A stretch of DNA of 64,000 nt from Xanthostigma xanthostigma. Taxonomy: Eukaryota; Arthropoda; Insecta; Raphidioptera; Raphidiidae. The translations under genes were made by a program, and so were the position numbers. This document shows, one piece after another, positions 58,101-64,000 of this stretch; position 1 is the first letter of the stretch, and each line of letters opens with the position of its first letter. The stretch lies in contig OY754475.1 in the NCBI GenBank assembly GCA_963575645.1, forward strand, positions 2,046,001 to 2,110,000, written 5' to 3'. The notes beneath the pieces are model-generated. The model searched no databases, was not told the DNA's origin, and was given only the letters and a program-made list of their open reading frames with translations.

Positions 58101-61100
58101 TTAAGATATGAACTAATAAGTATATCCGTTAATACTAAAAATATGTCTTCAATTTTAGTAACTAAATAACGAGTTTCCTTTTTTTTATTACAATCTAAAC
58201 GACGCGTAAAAAGTTACAAAAAAAAACGGAATTATTGGAAAGACAGTAAAAAAAATCTAAAAATTGAACTCTGAATTAAATCATATTTATCAAAGTTCCC
58301 GAGTAACTTATTTATATTAAGCCCGGCTGCAAAAGAACGAATGGGGGGAGGGACATGAGTACGCACATTCATCTTAGTTTGCCGAGATCAATGTTGTGTC
58401 CAAATTCCATGATGATCGGAGTTACCGTTCAAAAGTTTTTGTCGGACGGACAAATTTTGAGTTACATTTTAAACATTTTTCATTGATGCTCCGCTCCTAT
58501 TGGTCGTAGCGTGATATTATATAGCCTATAGCCTTCCTCGATAAATGGGCTACCCGACAAAAAAAATTTCACTTCGAACCAGTAGTTCCTGAGAGTAGCG
58601 CGTTCAATCAAACAAACAAACTCATCAGCTTTGTATATTAGTACACAACAAAAATCAATTTTACACCCACCATGCCAAAAAGAAGTTTTATTCAAAAAAA
58701 TATAGTTTTGCAAATAGATTTTATTCACGTACTTTTTTATACATGATCTGTTAATTTGGTTACGGCATTCGAAGCAAGATAATTGTTATCAGTCATTTAC
58801 AACAATCAAGCACTTGAAATGTTATCTGAAGTTAGTAACTTATTGTGTGTGATATTATTGTTCACCTGTGATACCGTACGCCATTTATAAAAAAATGCAT
58901 ATGAACTTTTTACTTTAAATTGTTTAAATACAAGTATTAAAGTACAATTTCAAACGTGTTTGTTGATTGATTGATTATATTTCTTAAATGACAATTTGCT
59001 TGTATCGTTAAGTTAGATCGAATCTAATCATAATTTGTGCGACTTGAAATTAGTATTAAAATATTCGCGTAGGTGAAAAGGCGTTTTTTAAATATTACCT
59101 AATTTTATATATTCCTAAAAAAGCGATTTTAAAAAAAGTTTGTTTTATTTTTTCAGTTAAAAGTGGTCTCGAATGTAAAATCGATTATTAATTTCTTGTT
59201 TTAAAAAATTATGTCGTATTTTTGACAAAAATATTGTGGACGTTATGAAAAGTGTTTTTAATAAATAAAAAATGTGGTTTTTGATTGTTTTTATGTGGAT
59301 TGCCTTTTCAACAGTGGTATATTTGTGGCATTATTTTATTGAAGTGATTTTAGGTAAGGTTTATCAACATATTGATTATAGTAGATAAGATCTGCAATAT
59401 TGTGCCTGCAATAAATTGATTATATTAAACAGAAATACAAAAGTCGATTTTTCTTCCAAAAAATTAAGTCTGTAATTCGATACAAAGGTGTCTTTTATTA
59501 ACATATATATTTCCATCTCTCTTTAGTGTTCTACAAAAAGTTGCATCGTTTTTTTCGTTGTATATATTATCTACAATTTTGTAAATATACTGCATAAATT
59601 AATCCACATCAAAAATGAAGGTCGTTCAGAAGAACCTTGGTAGATTATTTGGAATCTGTTTTCGTCTTTTTATAAACCAAAATCAATTTCGTACATTTTT
59701 ATTTGTCAATGAAATTTTTGATATATCTAGCGTCTATAATCTGCAATCTATTTATTTTCCACTAGAATATATAAGCATAACACGTTCAGCGTTTCCTGTA
59801 GATTCTGGAGTTGTTTTTCAACCAAATGCTTTATTAGTTAGTTAAATATTACAAAAATAAAATTGAGTTTTAAATTTTTATTAATAACTTCACACTGTTT
59901 GAAACATATAACGACGAAAACAGACATATTCCAATCAAAATTAAAACTGGCAAAGAAATTTTTCTCGGAACATTTTTACTTTTGTATAATCTAGAAAAAT
60001 TTGTTATTTCAACGAAACAAAATACTCAAATCTTTGATTAACGTCTGATTAGAACTCTTCAATGAAGAAAAATTGGTCGATAATTTTATTTATTGAAACA
60101 AAATGCTGTCTGTATTTTTTACAAATTGTATATTTTATCATTATTATGACGTTTGTTGTGTTGTCGTGCTTGCAAGTAATTTCATCATTAAATAATTAAT
60201 GAATAAAATAACAAGTTAAGAATCTCAATCAAGGTAATTGAGTTTTTTCTTTGTATTGTTACGTGAATTGATAAAAGACTATATATAGATAGGAGTACGT
60301 AATATTACAGATTTAATAATTGATAATGTTTAGACATCGGACATCGCAGTAAACGTTAAAACCAGGGTCGGACTTGGATGTGGACATAATATTTCACTCG
60401 ACAAATGTTACTAATCAGGAACTTATTCGATCAATTTATATCTTCCAATAAACTCATCAACTGTTCCGATTTCTATTCTTCTAATTGTATCAACATCTGT
60501 CCATCAAAGCCTTCGGGCACCATATAAATAATCGAACGACTTCTTCTTTTATAGATTTACCGCCTATAAGCAGACTGTCAAAAGCGGATATTGAAAACTA
60601 TCAGACACCTGACAACAACATCACCGTAGCAGAGCTCGGTCTACGAGAAGCAGTCCGTCGTGTTGCAAAAGAAGCGACCAAACTACCGTACCTAGGAGGC
60701 GTAGCGTCGTCTCTAGGAGTCGACGGCGATGAAGATGCCAGAAGTCATCCCGGCGCCCGCGGAGAAATCGATTCCACTTACGAAGATTTGTTGGCCACGG
60801 CTATACTAAACAAGGTACGCAAACATTTGTGGACATTGCAGCTGTCAACTTCGCGACGACACAAGTGAATCATAATATAATATATTAATACGTTAAGGTT
60901 AAGATGTTTGCCTCCCTTTTTAGAAAAAACTACACAATTTCTCCACATAAATCATATATCATTTTACAGATAATTGCTTGCTCTACTGACATCGACAACT
61001 AAAAAATTTATTATTGCTTCTGTTTTTGTAAATTAATTAATTAACACCAACGCTGAACAACGTCTGCCATCTGACGGCTTTAATTTTGAAGCAACGTCAA

Positions 61101-63984
61101 CACTTCGATCTGTCATCTGACCTTCATATTGTAAATAATACATAGTGCCATCTGACGACCTTAATTTTGAAACAGCGAGCAACGCTGAACAACGTCACAG
61201 CAATGCTGCATGATGCCATCTGACGGCTTAGCTCAACGCTTTTGCTACTTGCGCCTCTATATGACAATTTTAGTAAAATATTTCTTCGATCTGTCATCTG
61301 AGCTTCATATTGTAATACAACAAAAAGAAGTACGTTATAAGCAGTGTGCAAAATTAGAAACGAATTGAATACCTGCAATCATATTTAAAAAATAATTTTG
61401 TAAAGTGATAATTATTATACTTATTTAGTGCGAATAATTCGCACAGGTCACTCTAGTATAAATTATTGTTGCTACGTGATTTTTTCAATAGGAAACTATT
61501 AATATTTTTCTTAAAAATTAATAGTTTAATTTCTGGCATGGATTTGATATTTCCAGGTGATCAATAAGTATCAAAAAAATGTAGCTAGTCAGCATTCACA
61601 TTCTCCGAACGGAAGTGTATCAAGCCGACATTCGTCGTGCGCGAGAAGCAATGTCGGATATTCGACGAACAATGTCCTCGACGAAATCGACGAATACGTC
61701 CCGGAGAGCCACGACTATCGTCAGAATTACAGGAAACAACAGCCGTACAGTCGCACGGAATCACCGTATTCGTCGTTGCGTTACAGAGACGGAGTTCACC
61801 AGCTCGGCGAAGACGATTTCCAAGTACACTCCGAACCGCTCGTTGCGAACGCGAAAGTTACGGAAAATTTTCGACGGGTTAAGAAAAACAGACAGAAGAA
61901 ATATAACGGCGGCGATTTGGAAACGGCGTCTTTATCGAGTCTCGACGATTTCAGCGGAGAATCGAGTAGCTCCAAACAGCGCGATGAAATGTTATTGACT
62001 GTAAGTGACCCAAAACTCGATACTTTTTGGGGTAAAAAAAAAAAACTGCTGACCTTGCGTGTTCACACCAAGCCCAAGAGCCTGAATCAAAAAAATATTA
62101 TTTGTCTATTTTTGAGGGGCTAAAAATGGGGATATCTTTTTCATGGTGAATGCTTATGCAAACTATGGACACGTTTTATATACAGTATGTAAACACGTAA
62201 GGTGCACATAGGGAAATTAGCATTGGGAAAATATACTTGGATCAGAGTTAGCCATGACTGCATTAATTGTTATTTCTATTGAATTATCGTGGTAATCTTG
62301 AGGATTTCTATTTTATTTTTATTTTACTTGGCTTTTTTAATAATAAAAAGCTCATATAAATTATTATTTTAATTTTTTTGTACAAAAATAAAACAAAAAA
62401 ACAACTCCATCTGTTTGGAAACATTTCATTCAAAAATTGTCTGACTGGTACTTGGATCAGAGTTAGCCATGACTGCATTAATTGTTATTTCTATTGAATT
62501 ATCGTGGTAATCTTGAGGATTTCTATTTTATTTTGATTTATTTTTATTTTACTTGTTTTTTTTTAATAATAAAAAGATCCTATAAATCATTATTTTAATT
62601 TTTTTGTACAAAAATAAAACAACTCCATATGTTTGGAAACATTTCATTCAAAAATTGTCTGACTAGTATGACGTATGCGCGTTGGTAAATCAGTGACCCA
62701 ATGTCTTTAAGTTCCACACGAATAGGCGGAGATATTTGATCTCGCACCATATTTAAGTATTTTTACGAATTTAATGTCCCATTAATAAAAAAGTGCGATT
62801 ATGTTGTAATCATTTGAATATTTTCTTCGGTAGTATGCACATTCATTTTGCAAAAGAATATTATCTGTCAAATTGAAAAACAAGATTTTAAAGGCTCACT
62901 CTGATCCAGTCATTTTTTCCCAATGTTAATTTCCCTATGTGCACCTTACGTGTTTACATACTGTATAACGACGCCCCAATAATCTAAGCGCGTAGTTACA
63001 CCCTTCAAACGATTTTTACTTTAAAATTTTCATTTTGAAGTCTAATTTTGTGGAGCCAAAAATGATATAATCGGACTAATTAATTCCAGATACAGCAATG
63101 TATAGAAGAAGAAACATCATCCGAAAATGATTACGACCACCATGCGGATTCATCCGACTATTCGGACCTCAACGCGCTCAACAAAAATCACAATCACGTG
63201 AAATCGTTCCAGCGCGACTTCCATATCGATTCAATGAATCGTCAAATCGATTCCCACGTCGAAATCGAAAACGAGGACGACGAATACGACGACGATAGTG
63301 GTCAAGCGAATGAAACTTGGGAAGAAAATTGGCTGTTCCAAAAAAAGAAAATGAAATCTTCGATTATATCCACACCGGTAGCCATGTTGGTACCGAATCC
63401 GAATACTGATTACCGGGCTCTGATTGGCGATCGTGATGTGGAAGATACGACGGATTTATCCGAAGCTGGATCAGACTTTGAACAAGAGTACGAACAAACT
63501 AACGGCGACTTAAAGTCGATTTTGGTCAAATCGAAAACAATCATCGGTGGCAAAAATGATTTTGGAATTGTTGAAGAATTATTTGATGATGATATCGTGA
63601 ACGTTTATATCGAAATGGAAACGAGACCTAAAAACGCAGACGTCAATCAAGAATTTATTGCCGAAGAAAACAAAACAGAAGCGATGCAAAATGGCGACGT
63701 GAAACAAACTACGAACGAAACAAATAACGATGCTGCAGTTGATGAGAGTGATAAAATAGCTTTTGATATCGACACCACATCAAGTCATGTTAAAAGCAGA
63801 GCACAGAAATGGGATAGTTTTATTGAACGAAATACAAATACCAATAAATCTATTAATTCATCTCCCGATAGCAATAAAAACAACGATCGAGACAACAGCA
63901 AAGTGAGAGCCGAAGTTATTATTATTGACAGTGGTCACGGAAGTTTAAATGAAACCCGGAACACTGCGCTGGCAGACAACACAT
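28097..63984 (+). CDS. Rab effector of the Slp/Slac2/MyRIP type (partial at the right edge)
   Basis: Spliced model: 28097-28112, 28912-28993, 48342-48634, 48816-48974, 49143-49229, 60555-60814, 61557-62000 and 63090-63984, at least 745 residues, all GT-AG and in phase. Residues 6-38 form a charged helix (EYKNILALIRKRTEEKRKNI) like the Rab-binding helix of this family. Residues 43-98 form a FYVE-like zinc finger (CYIC, CSDC, CFLC) ending KWTCFLC. Residues 214-305 hold two helical blocks, ELGLREAVRRVAKEATKLP and DLLATAILNKVINKYQKN; the second resembles the LATTILQK segment of MyRIP. The rest is acidic and Ser/Asp/Asn-rich, probably disordered. Family members bind Rab27/Rab3-type GTPases on secretory granules or melanosomes and recruit myosin or fusion machinery. 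Assignment to the family is fairly firm; the MyRIP subfamily is an inference. No C2 domain is seen within the window, but the gene continues past it. Confidence 0.68.
28912..28993 (+). CDS. Rab effector exon 2 (residues 6-32): Rab-binding helix
   Basis: Acceptor AATTGCAG|AC at 28910-28911, donor AAAAG|GTAAGT. It encodes DSFSSSEYKNILALIRKRTE and a basic run. Ends in phase 2 (AG), completed by A at 48342 to give Arg. The helix-then-zinc-finger order is that of Slp/Slac2 homology domains. Confidence 0.62.
28994..31308. other. Rab effector intron 2, left part
   Basis: No exon supported. TGACGTCA at 29046-29053, the recurrent short motif at 29215, and a 25-base poly-A-like run near 31160. Confidence 0.4.
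31309..31760 (+). repeat. Dispersed repeat, copy A of a widely spaced inverted pair
   Basis: Starts ACTAGCGTGACCTGTGCGGA and ends near AAACCTTAGCGTATTAATA. Shares blocks such as CCGTCAGATGGCAGACGTTG (or its complement) with 60885-61458. Confidence 0.75.
32281..32575 (+). repeat. LINE-like repeat (GGCCCGTCCCGGCTTCAACC head)
   Basis: Head TAGCGGCCCGTCCCGGCTTC, then the block related to 18430-18710. Adjacent to the next repeat, which begins with a similar head. Confidence 0.55.
32577..33202 (+). repeat. LINE-like tail repeat carrying a tRNA-like insert
   Basis: Head TAGCGGTTCCTCCCGGTTTC; then ATGATGATCGGAGTTACCGT, ATGCTCCGCTCCTAATGGTC, CTATAGCCTTCCTCGATAAA, and the terminus CAGCTTTATATATTAGTATA. 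Compared with 58318-58647, about 270 bases (32723-32995) are different and include the tRNA-like sequence. Confidence 0.65.
32866..32938 (-). pseudogene. tRNA-Lys-like sequence, probably a pseudogene or SINE head
   Basis: On the minus strand, D-arm/A-box TAGCTCAATCGGTAGAGC and T-arm/B-box GTGGGTTCGAGCCC match animal tRNA-Lys. The anticodon loop reads CTGTCAA (GTC), the anticodon stem is mostly unpaired, and the first two acceptor bases do not pair. It lies inside a LINE-like repeat copy (32577-33202). Pol III promoter boxes look intact. Confidence 0.55.
33203..35887. other. Rab effector intron 2, middle part
   Basis: A GC-richer patch at 33430-33650 has a GCAAG|GTAACT donor-like site but no convincing coding frame; it could be a non-coding first exon. 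ATTTGGTACACTGT-type repeat fragments at about 35010 and again at 37730. Confidence 0.35.
35888..35994 (+). CDS. Candidate alternative first exon with a hydrophobic segment
   Basis: ATG at 35888 opens 35 codons: MPGDGLQLALN, a Gly/Val-rich hydrophobic run (GVGVGVIAGLFSGACFLLI), then QGYK, and a donor ATAAACG|GTAATT. If not spliced it stops one codon later (CGG TAA), giving a 36-residue peptide. It ends in phase 2 (CG), exactly what exon 48342 needs (CG+A = Arg). The exon is clearly GC-richer than its flanks. Alternatives are a separate small gene or chance. Confidence 0.42.
36160..37400 (+). repeat. Tandem array, seven units of about 178 bp
   Basis: Units start at 36162, 36341, 36519, 36697, 36875, 37052 and 37228 (spacing 176-179). 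Each begins TTTATTTCAG|GAATTTAAAT, carries GTTTGCGGAGTTTT, and CACTGTTTCAG|GATTAG, then a poly-A stretch. Units are highly similar. Non-coding in all frames. It starts 165 bases after the donor of the candidate exon at 35888. Confidence 0.9.
38256..38386 (+). repeat. Long imperfect hairpin with a GCGAAACGTGCG motif
   Basis: CAAAACAC / GTGTTTTG and CGCACGTTTTGC / GCGAAACGTGCG pair across the segment. Its centre reads CCTGATGATGCTATCAGG. A related motif, TGATGATGCTAGCACGGTTA then GCGAAACGTGCG, lies at 30851-30882. Confidence 0.5.
39165..39385 (+). repeat. Direct duplication of about 106 bp
   Basis: TCTATTGTTTAACGTTGATA followed by ACTATTTATCG and GGTACAAAGACG occurs twice (39190 and 39296), each preceded by a GACGCTCGACAAGT-like motif. 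Confidence 0.75.
39806..39920. repeat. Two abutting perfect palindromes
   Basis: First: arms 39806-39840 and 39844-39878 with a 3-base loop. Second: arms 39878-39898 and 39900-39920 with a 1-base loop. Both are made from the terminal sequence of the LINE-like tail repeat (TCTATACTAAT; CTCTTCAGCTTTATATA). Confidence 0.88.
39883..40190 (-). repeat. LINE-like tail repeat, inverted copy
   Basis: Same landmarks as 58318-58647 in reverse: AAAGCTGAAGAGTTTGTTTG, GCTATAGGCTATATAATATC, CCAATAGGAGCGGAGCAT, and CACCCGGGTGAAACCAGGCG at its end. Confidence 0.65.
41765..41948. mobile_element. pogo/Tigger-like MITE
   Basis: CAATAGAATCTCATTAATTC at the left and GGATTAGTGAGACTCCGCTG at the right form imperfect inverted ends of the pogo type. 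Interior is GC-rich and non-coding. Confidence 0.55.
42793..43035 (-). CDS. Candidate small two-segment membrane protein, 80 aa
   Basis: An intact ATG-to-TGA frame with an in-frame TAA upstream. Two hydrophobic segments (LVSFLSSLCGVTVVSVY and MAIFMTLFMLCTVEVVVIKI) are separated by PDYAPGTFQTP, followed by a charged tail (QQMEEYRNRR, ending SLWFDEDQI). GC content is well above the flanks. I do not recognise the family. It lies antisense inside a large intron of the Rab effector. It could be a single-exon gene or one exon of a longer gene. Confidence 0.45.
   Translation of the reverse strand: MNLVSFLSSLCGVTVVSVYPDYAPGTFQTPAVTNMAIFMTLFMLCTVEVVVIKIVMFDQQMEEYRNRRTVASLWFDEDQI
44450..45060 (-). repeat. 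Dispersed repeat (TTTACGGACGATAGTTTTAC family), longer copy
   Basis: Same two end blocks as 17760-17970 but inverted, with about 400 extra bases between them. AATTTATAAG-type block is duplicated (44468 and 44494). Confidence 0.65.
46436..46550. repeat. GC-rich hairpin repeat related to 26274-26467
   Basis: AGTGGAGCCGTTGGCTTCAC, TTGCAGTCTTGCCTCGCGGG, AGCAGTGGAGTCTTCGGCTC. The GGAGCC...GGCTYC segments can fold back. Confidence 0.65.
47152..47680. mobile_element. TA-flanked MITE (CAGAGTGTCCCAC ends)
   Basis: Inverted repeats of about 130 bp, including GCCATAGCCTGGGAC and GCTAGAAGCATTTGAAATT, with TA on both sides. No transposase frame. Lies in a Rab effector intron. Confidence 0.8.
48342..48634 (+). 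CDS. Rab effector exon 3 (residues 33-130): FYVE-like zinc finger
   Basis: Acceptor TTCGCAG|ATTACG, donor ACAAAG|GTAAAA, phase 1. Cysteines at 43, 46, 61, 64, 69, 83, 95 and 98. The fifth and sixth are 13 residues apart instead of the usual two, with Asn72 where the sixth is expected. Trp93 before the last CxxC matches the family. Confidence 0.8.
48816..48974 (+). CDS. Rab effector exon 4 (residues 131-183)
   Basis: Encodes EQKNIDISDDYRMAAKWERE, RQQIRQVSEGRAGLMVGGG and GRLYAHGQ. Acceptor TTTCAG|AACAAA, donor CAAT|GTAAGT, phase 1. Confidence 0.78.
49143..49229 (+). CDS. Rab effector exon 5 (residues 184-212)
   Basis: Encodes YERMFKNHHADLSTALARLA and NALHLSSAN. Acceptor ACTTACAG|ATGAG; donor AACA|GTAAGT, phase 1. 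A TACTAAC box lies right at the acceptor (49129-49135), closer than a normal branch point. Confidence 0.75.
49258..49624. mobile_element. hAT-like element just after Rab effector exon 5
   Basis: Ends CAGGGTCGG / GTCGGCCCTG with weakly similar 8-base flanks (ATCGTGAT, ACAATGAT). It starts 29 bases past the exon 5 donor. Contains a GCGCATGCGCAG palindrome. Confidence 0.5.
50154..50480. mobile_element. Possible pogo/Tigger-like relic
   Basis: Starts at TA with CAGTCGAACTTGGATAAG. CTTATAGAGG-type and TTTCTCACTTAT motifs recur inside. The right end is degenerate (TTTAACTGTA). Confidence 0.4.
50762..51534. mobile_element. TA-flanked foldback MITE (CAGGGTGTCCCATT ends)
   Basis: Inverted repeats of about 300 bp cover most of the element: ends CAGGGTGTCCCATTAAG / CTTAATGGGACACTCTG, inner arms with TCGAGATATTCGCAGT and its complement. 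TA flanks. Confidence 0.82.
51535..53489. other. Rab effector intron 5, no exon seen
   Basis: A 102-codon minus-strand frame at 53003-53311 looks like decayed repeat rather than a gene. The rest is AT-rich. Confidence 0.35.
53490..53908. mobile_element. Unclassified DNA-element family, copy 3
   Basis: Begins AAGGCCGCTGCACAAAAGGC and ends CCAGCCTCGTGTGCAGAA, so the two ends are imperfect inverted repeats. Interior resembles 19612-20022. No transposase recognised in the open frames across it. Confidence 0.6.
55163..55603. repeat. Large palindrome with arms of about 180 bases
   Basis: Arms 55163-55345 and 55424-55603, with highly conserved stretches such as AACGGTTCGCGCTCTCCCGA and its complement. 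The centre is about 78 bases of AT-rich DNA. Open frames on both strands across it are mirror images. Confidence 0.85.
55604..58317. other. Rab effector intron 5, very AT-rich
   Basis: Poly-A/T runs throughout and no supportable feature. Confidence 0.45.
58318..58647 (+). repeat. LINE-like tail repeat, forward copy
   Basis: GCCCGGCTGCAAAAGAACGA, ATGATGATCGGAGTTACCGT, CTATTGGTCGTAGCGTGATA, CTATAGCCTTCCTCGATAAA and a TTTGTATATTAGTAC end. No reverse-transcriptase frame nearby. Confidence 0.65.
58648..60024. other. Rab effector intron 5, right part
   Basis: AT-rich, with one copy of the recurrent short motif at 59727. The 76-codon frame at 59615-59845 has no recognisable content. Confidence 0.4.
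60025..60100. repeat. Related repeat lacking one hairpin arm
   Basis: Matches 883-1034 on both sides (TCAAATCTTTGATTAACGTC; ATTGGTCGATAATTTTATTT) but lacks the left arm and loop. Confidence 0.65.
60555..60814 (+). CDS. Rab effector exon 6 (residues 213-299)
   Basis: Acceptor TTTTATAG|ATTTAC, donor AACAAG|GTACGC, phase 0. Encodes LPPISRLSKADIENYQTPDN, the helix AELGLREAVRRVAKEATKLP, a Gly/Asp-rich linker, and STYEDLLATAILNK. Confidence 0.78.
60885..61458 (-). repeat. Dispersed repeat, copy B filling most of Rab effector intron 6
   Basis: Inverted relative to 31309-31760, with extra internal duplications of the CCATCTGACG / CAACGCTGAACAACGTC segment. It covers about three quarters of the intron between exons 6 and 7. 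Confidence 0.75.
61557..62000 (+). CDS. Rab effector exon 7 (residues 300-447)
   Basis: Acceptor TTTCCAG|GTGATC, donor TTGACT|GTAAGT, phase 0 at both ends. Starts VINKYQKN, continuing the helix of exon 6, then a Ser/Arg/Tyr-rich stretch with DLETASLSSLDDFSGESSSS near its end. Confidence 0.8.
62183..62963. mobile_element. Tc1-like MITE with internal duplication, intron 7 of the Rab effector
   Basis: TA-flanked ends CAGTATGTAAACACGTAAGG / complement, TIR about 65 bp. Inside, a block of about 217 bp beginning CTTGGATCAGAGTTAGCC occurs twice in tandem (from about 62235 and 62452). CAGT... ends and a TA target are typical of Tc1/mariner derivatives. Confidence 0.8.
63090..63984 (+). CDS. Rab effector exon 8 (residues 448-745)
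   Basis: Acceptor AATTCCAG|ATACAG, donor ACACAT|GTAAGT at 63985, phase 1. The long open frame is rich in Asp, Glu, Asn and Ser, with one better-ordered patch around ETWEENWLFQKKKMKSS and STPVAMLVPNPNTDYRALIG. The gene runs on past the window. Confidence 0.8.
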
Positions 63985-64000
63985 GTAAGTATAATACGCG

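Noticed and set aside
61615-61998. 127-codon frame in a second phase
   Set aside because: Shadow of Rab effector exon 7, whose phase agrees with both neighbouring exons.

Overview
This is AT-rich, intron-rich animal DNA, almost certainly from an insect. Two of its genes read clearly as the Tango/ARNT partner of bHLH-PAS factors (closest, from memory, to fly Tango) and an FLVCR-type major facilitator transporter. Most of the rest is introns and intergenic DNA crowded with short DNA-transposon relics, foldback elements and LINE-like tails. Order and species cannot be settled from the sequence. No bacterial-style operon, CRISPR array or rRNA was seen.

Layout. 1-5673: no gene; foldback repeats, a LINE-like tail and a hAT end. 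5674-17488 (minus): an eight-exon FLVCR-like transporter of 485 residues whose exons join in phase. Its third intron (6853-13420) holds a complete second gene on the same strand, tango (three coding exons, 8903-11668, 666 residues). 17489-28096: intergenic, with several transposon relics, two close TGACGTCA palindromes and a minisatellite of tRNA T-arm-like palindromes. 28097-63984 (plus, running off the right edge): a large Rab-effector gene of the Slp/Slac2/MyRIP type, rebuilt from eight exons whose phases all agree. It has an N-terminal Rab-binding helix, a FYVE-like zinc finger, helical segments and a long acidic, disordered C-terminal part.

Two points stand out in the Rab effector. Its introns contain an extra candidate first coding exon (35888-35994) that ends in the phase needed to splice onto the zinc-finger exon. 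It would replace the Rab-binding helix with a glycine-rich hydrophobic segment. The zinc finger itself has a 13-residue spacing where relatives have CxxC. The 12.3 kb intron downstream of this candidate exon also holds a seven-unit tandem array (about 178 bp period) in which every unit carries two 3'-splice-site-like motifs, and an antisense 80-codon ORF for a small membrane protein.

A short motif with core GTCGAGCGTCTATAATCT recurs about eleven times in both orientations between 22 and 60 kb. It was not seen in the first 22 kb and matches no repeat I recognise. All exon models rest on reading frames, GT/AG sites and family similarity recalled from memory; no search or transcript data were available.
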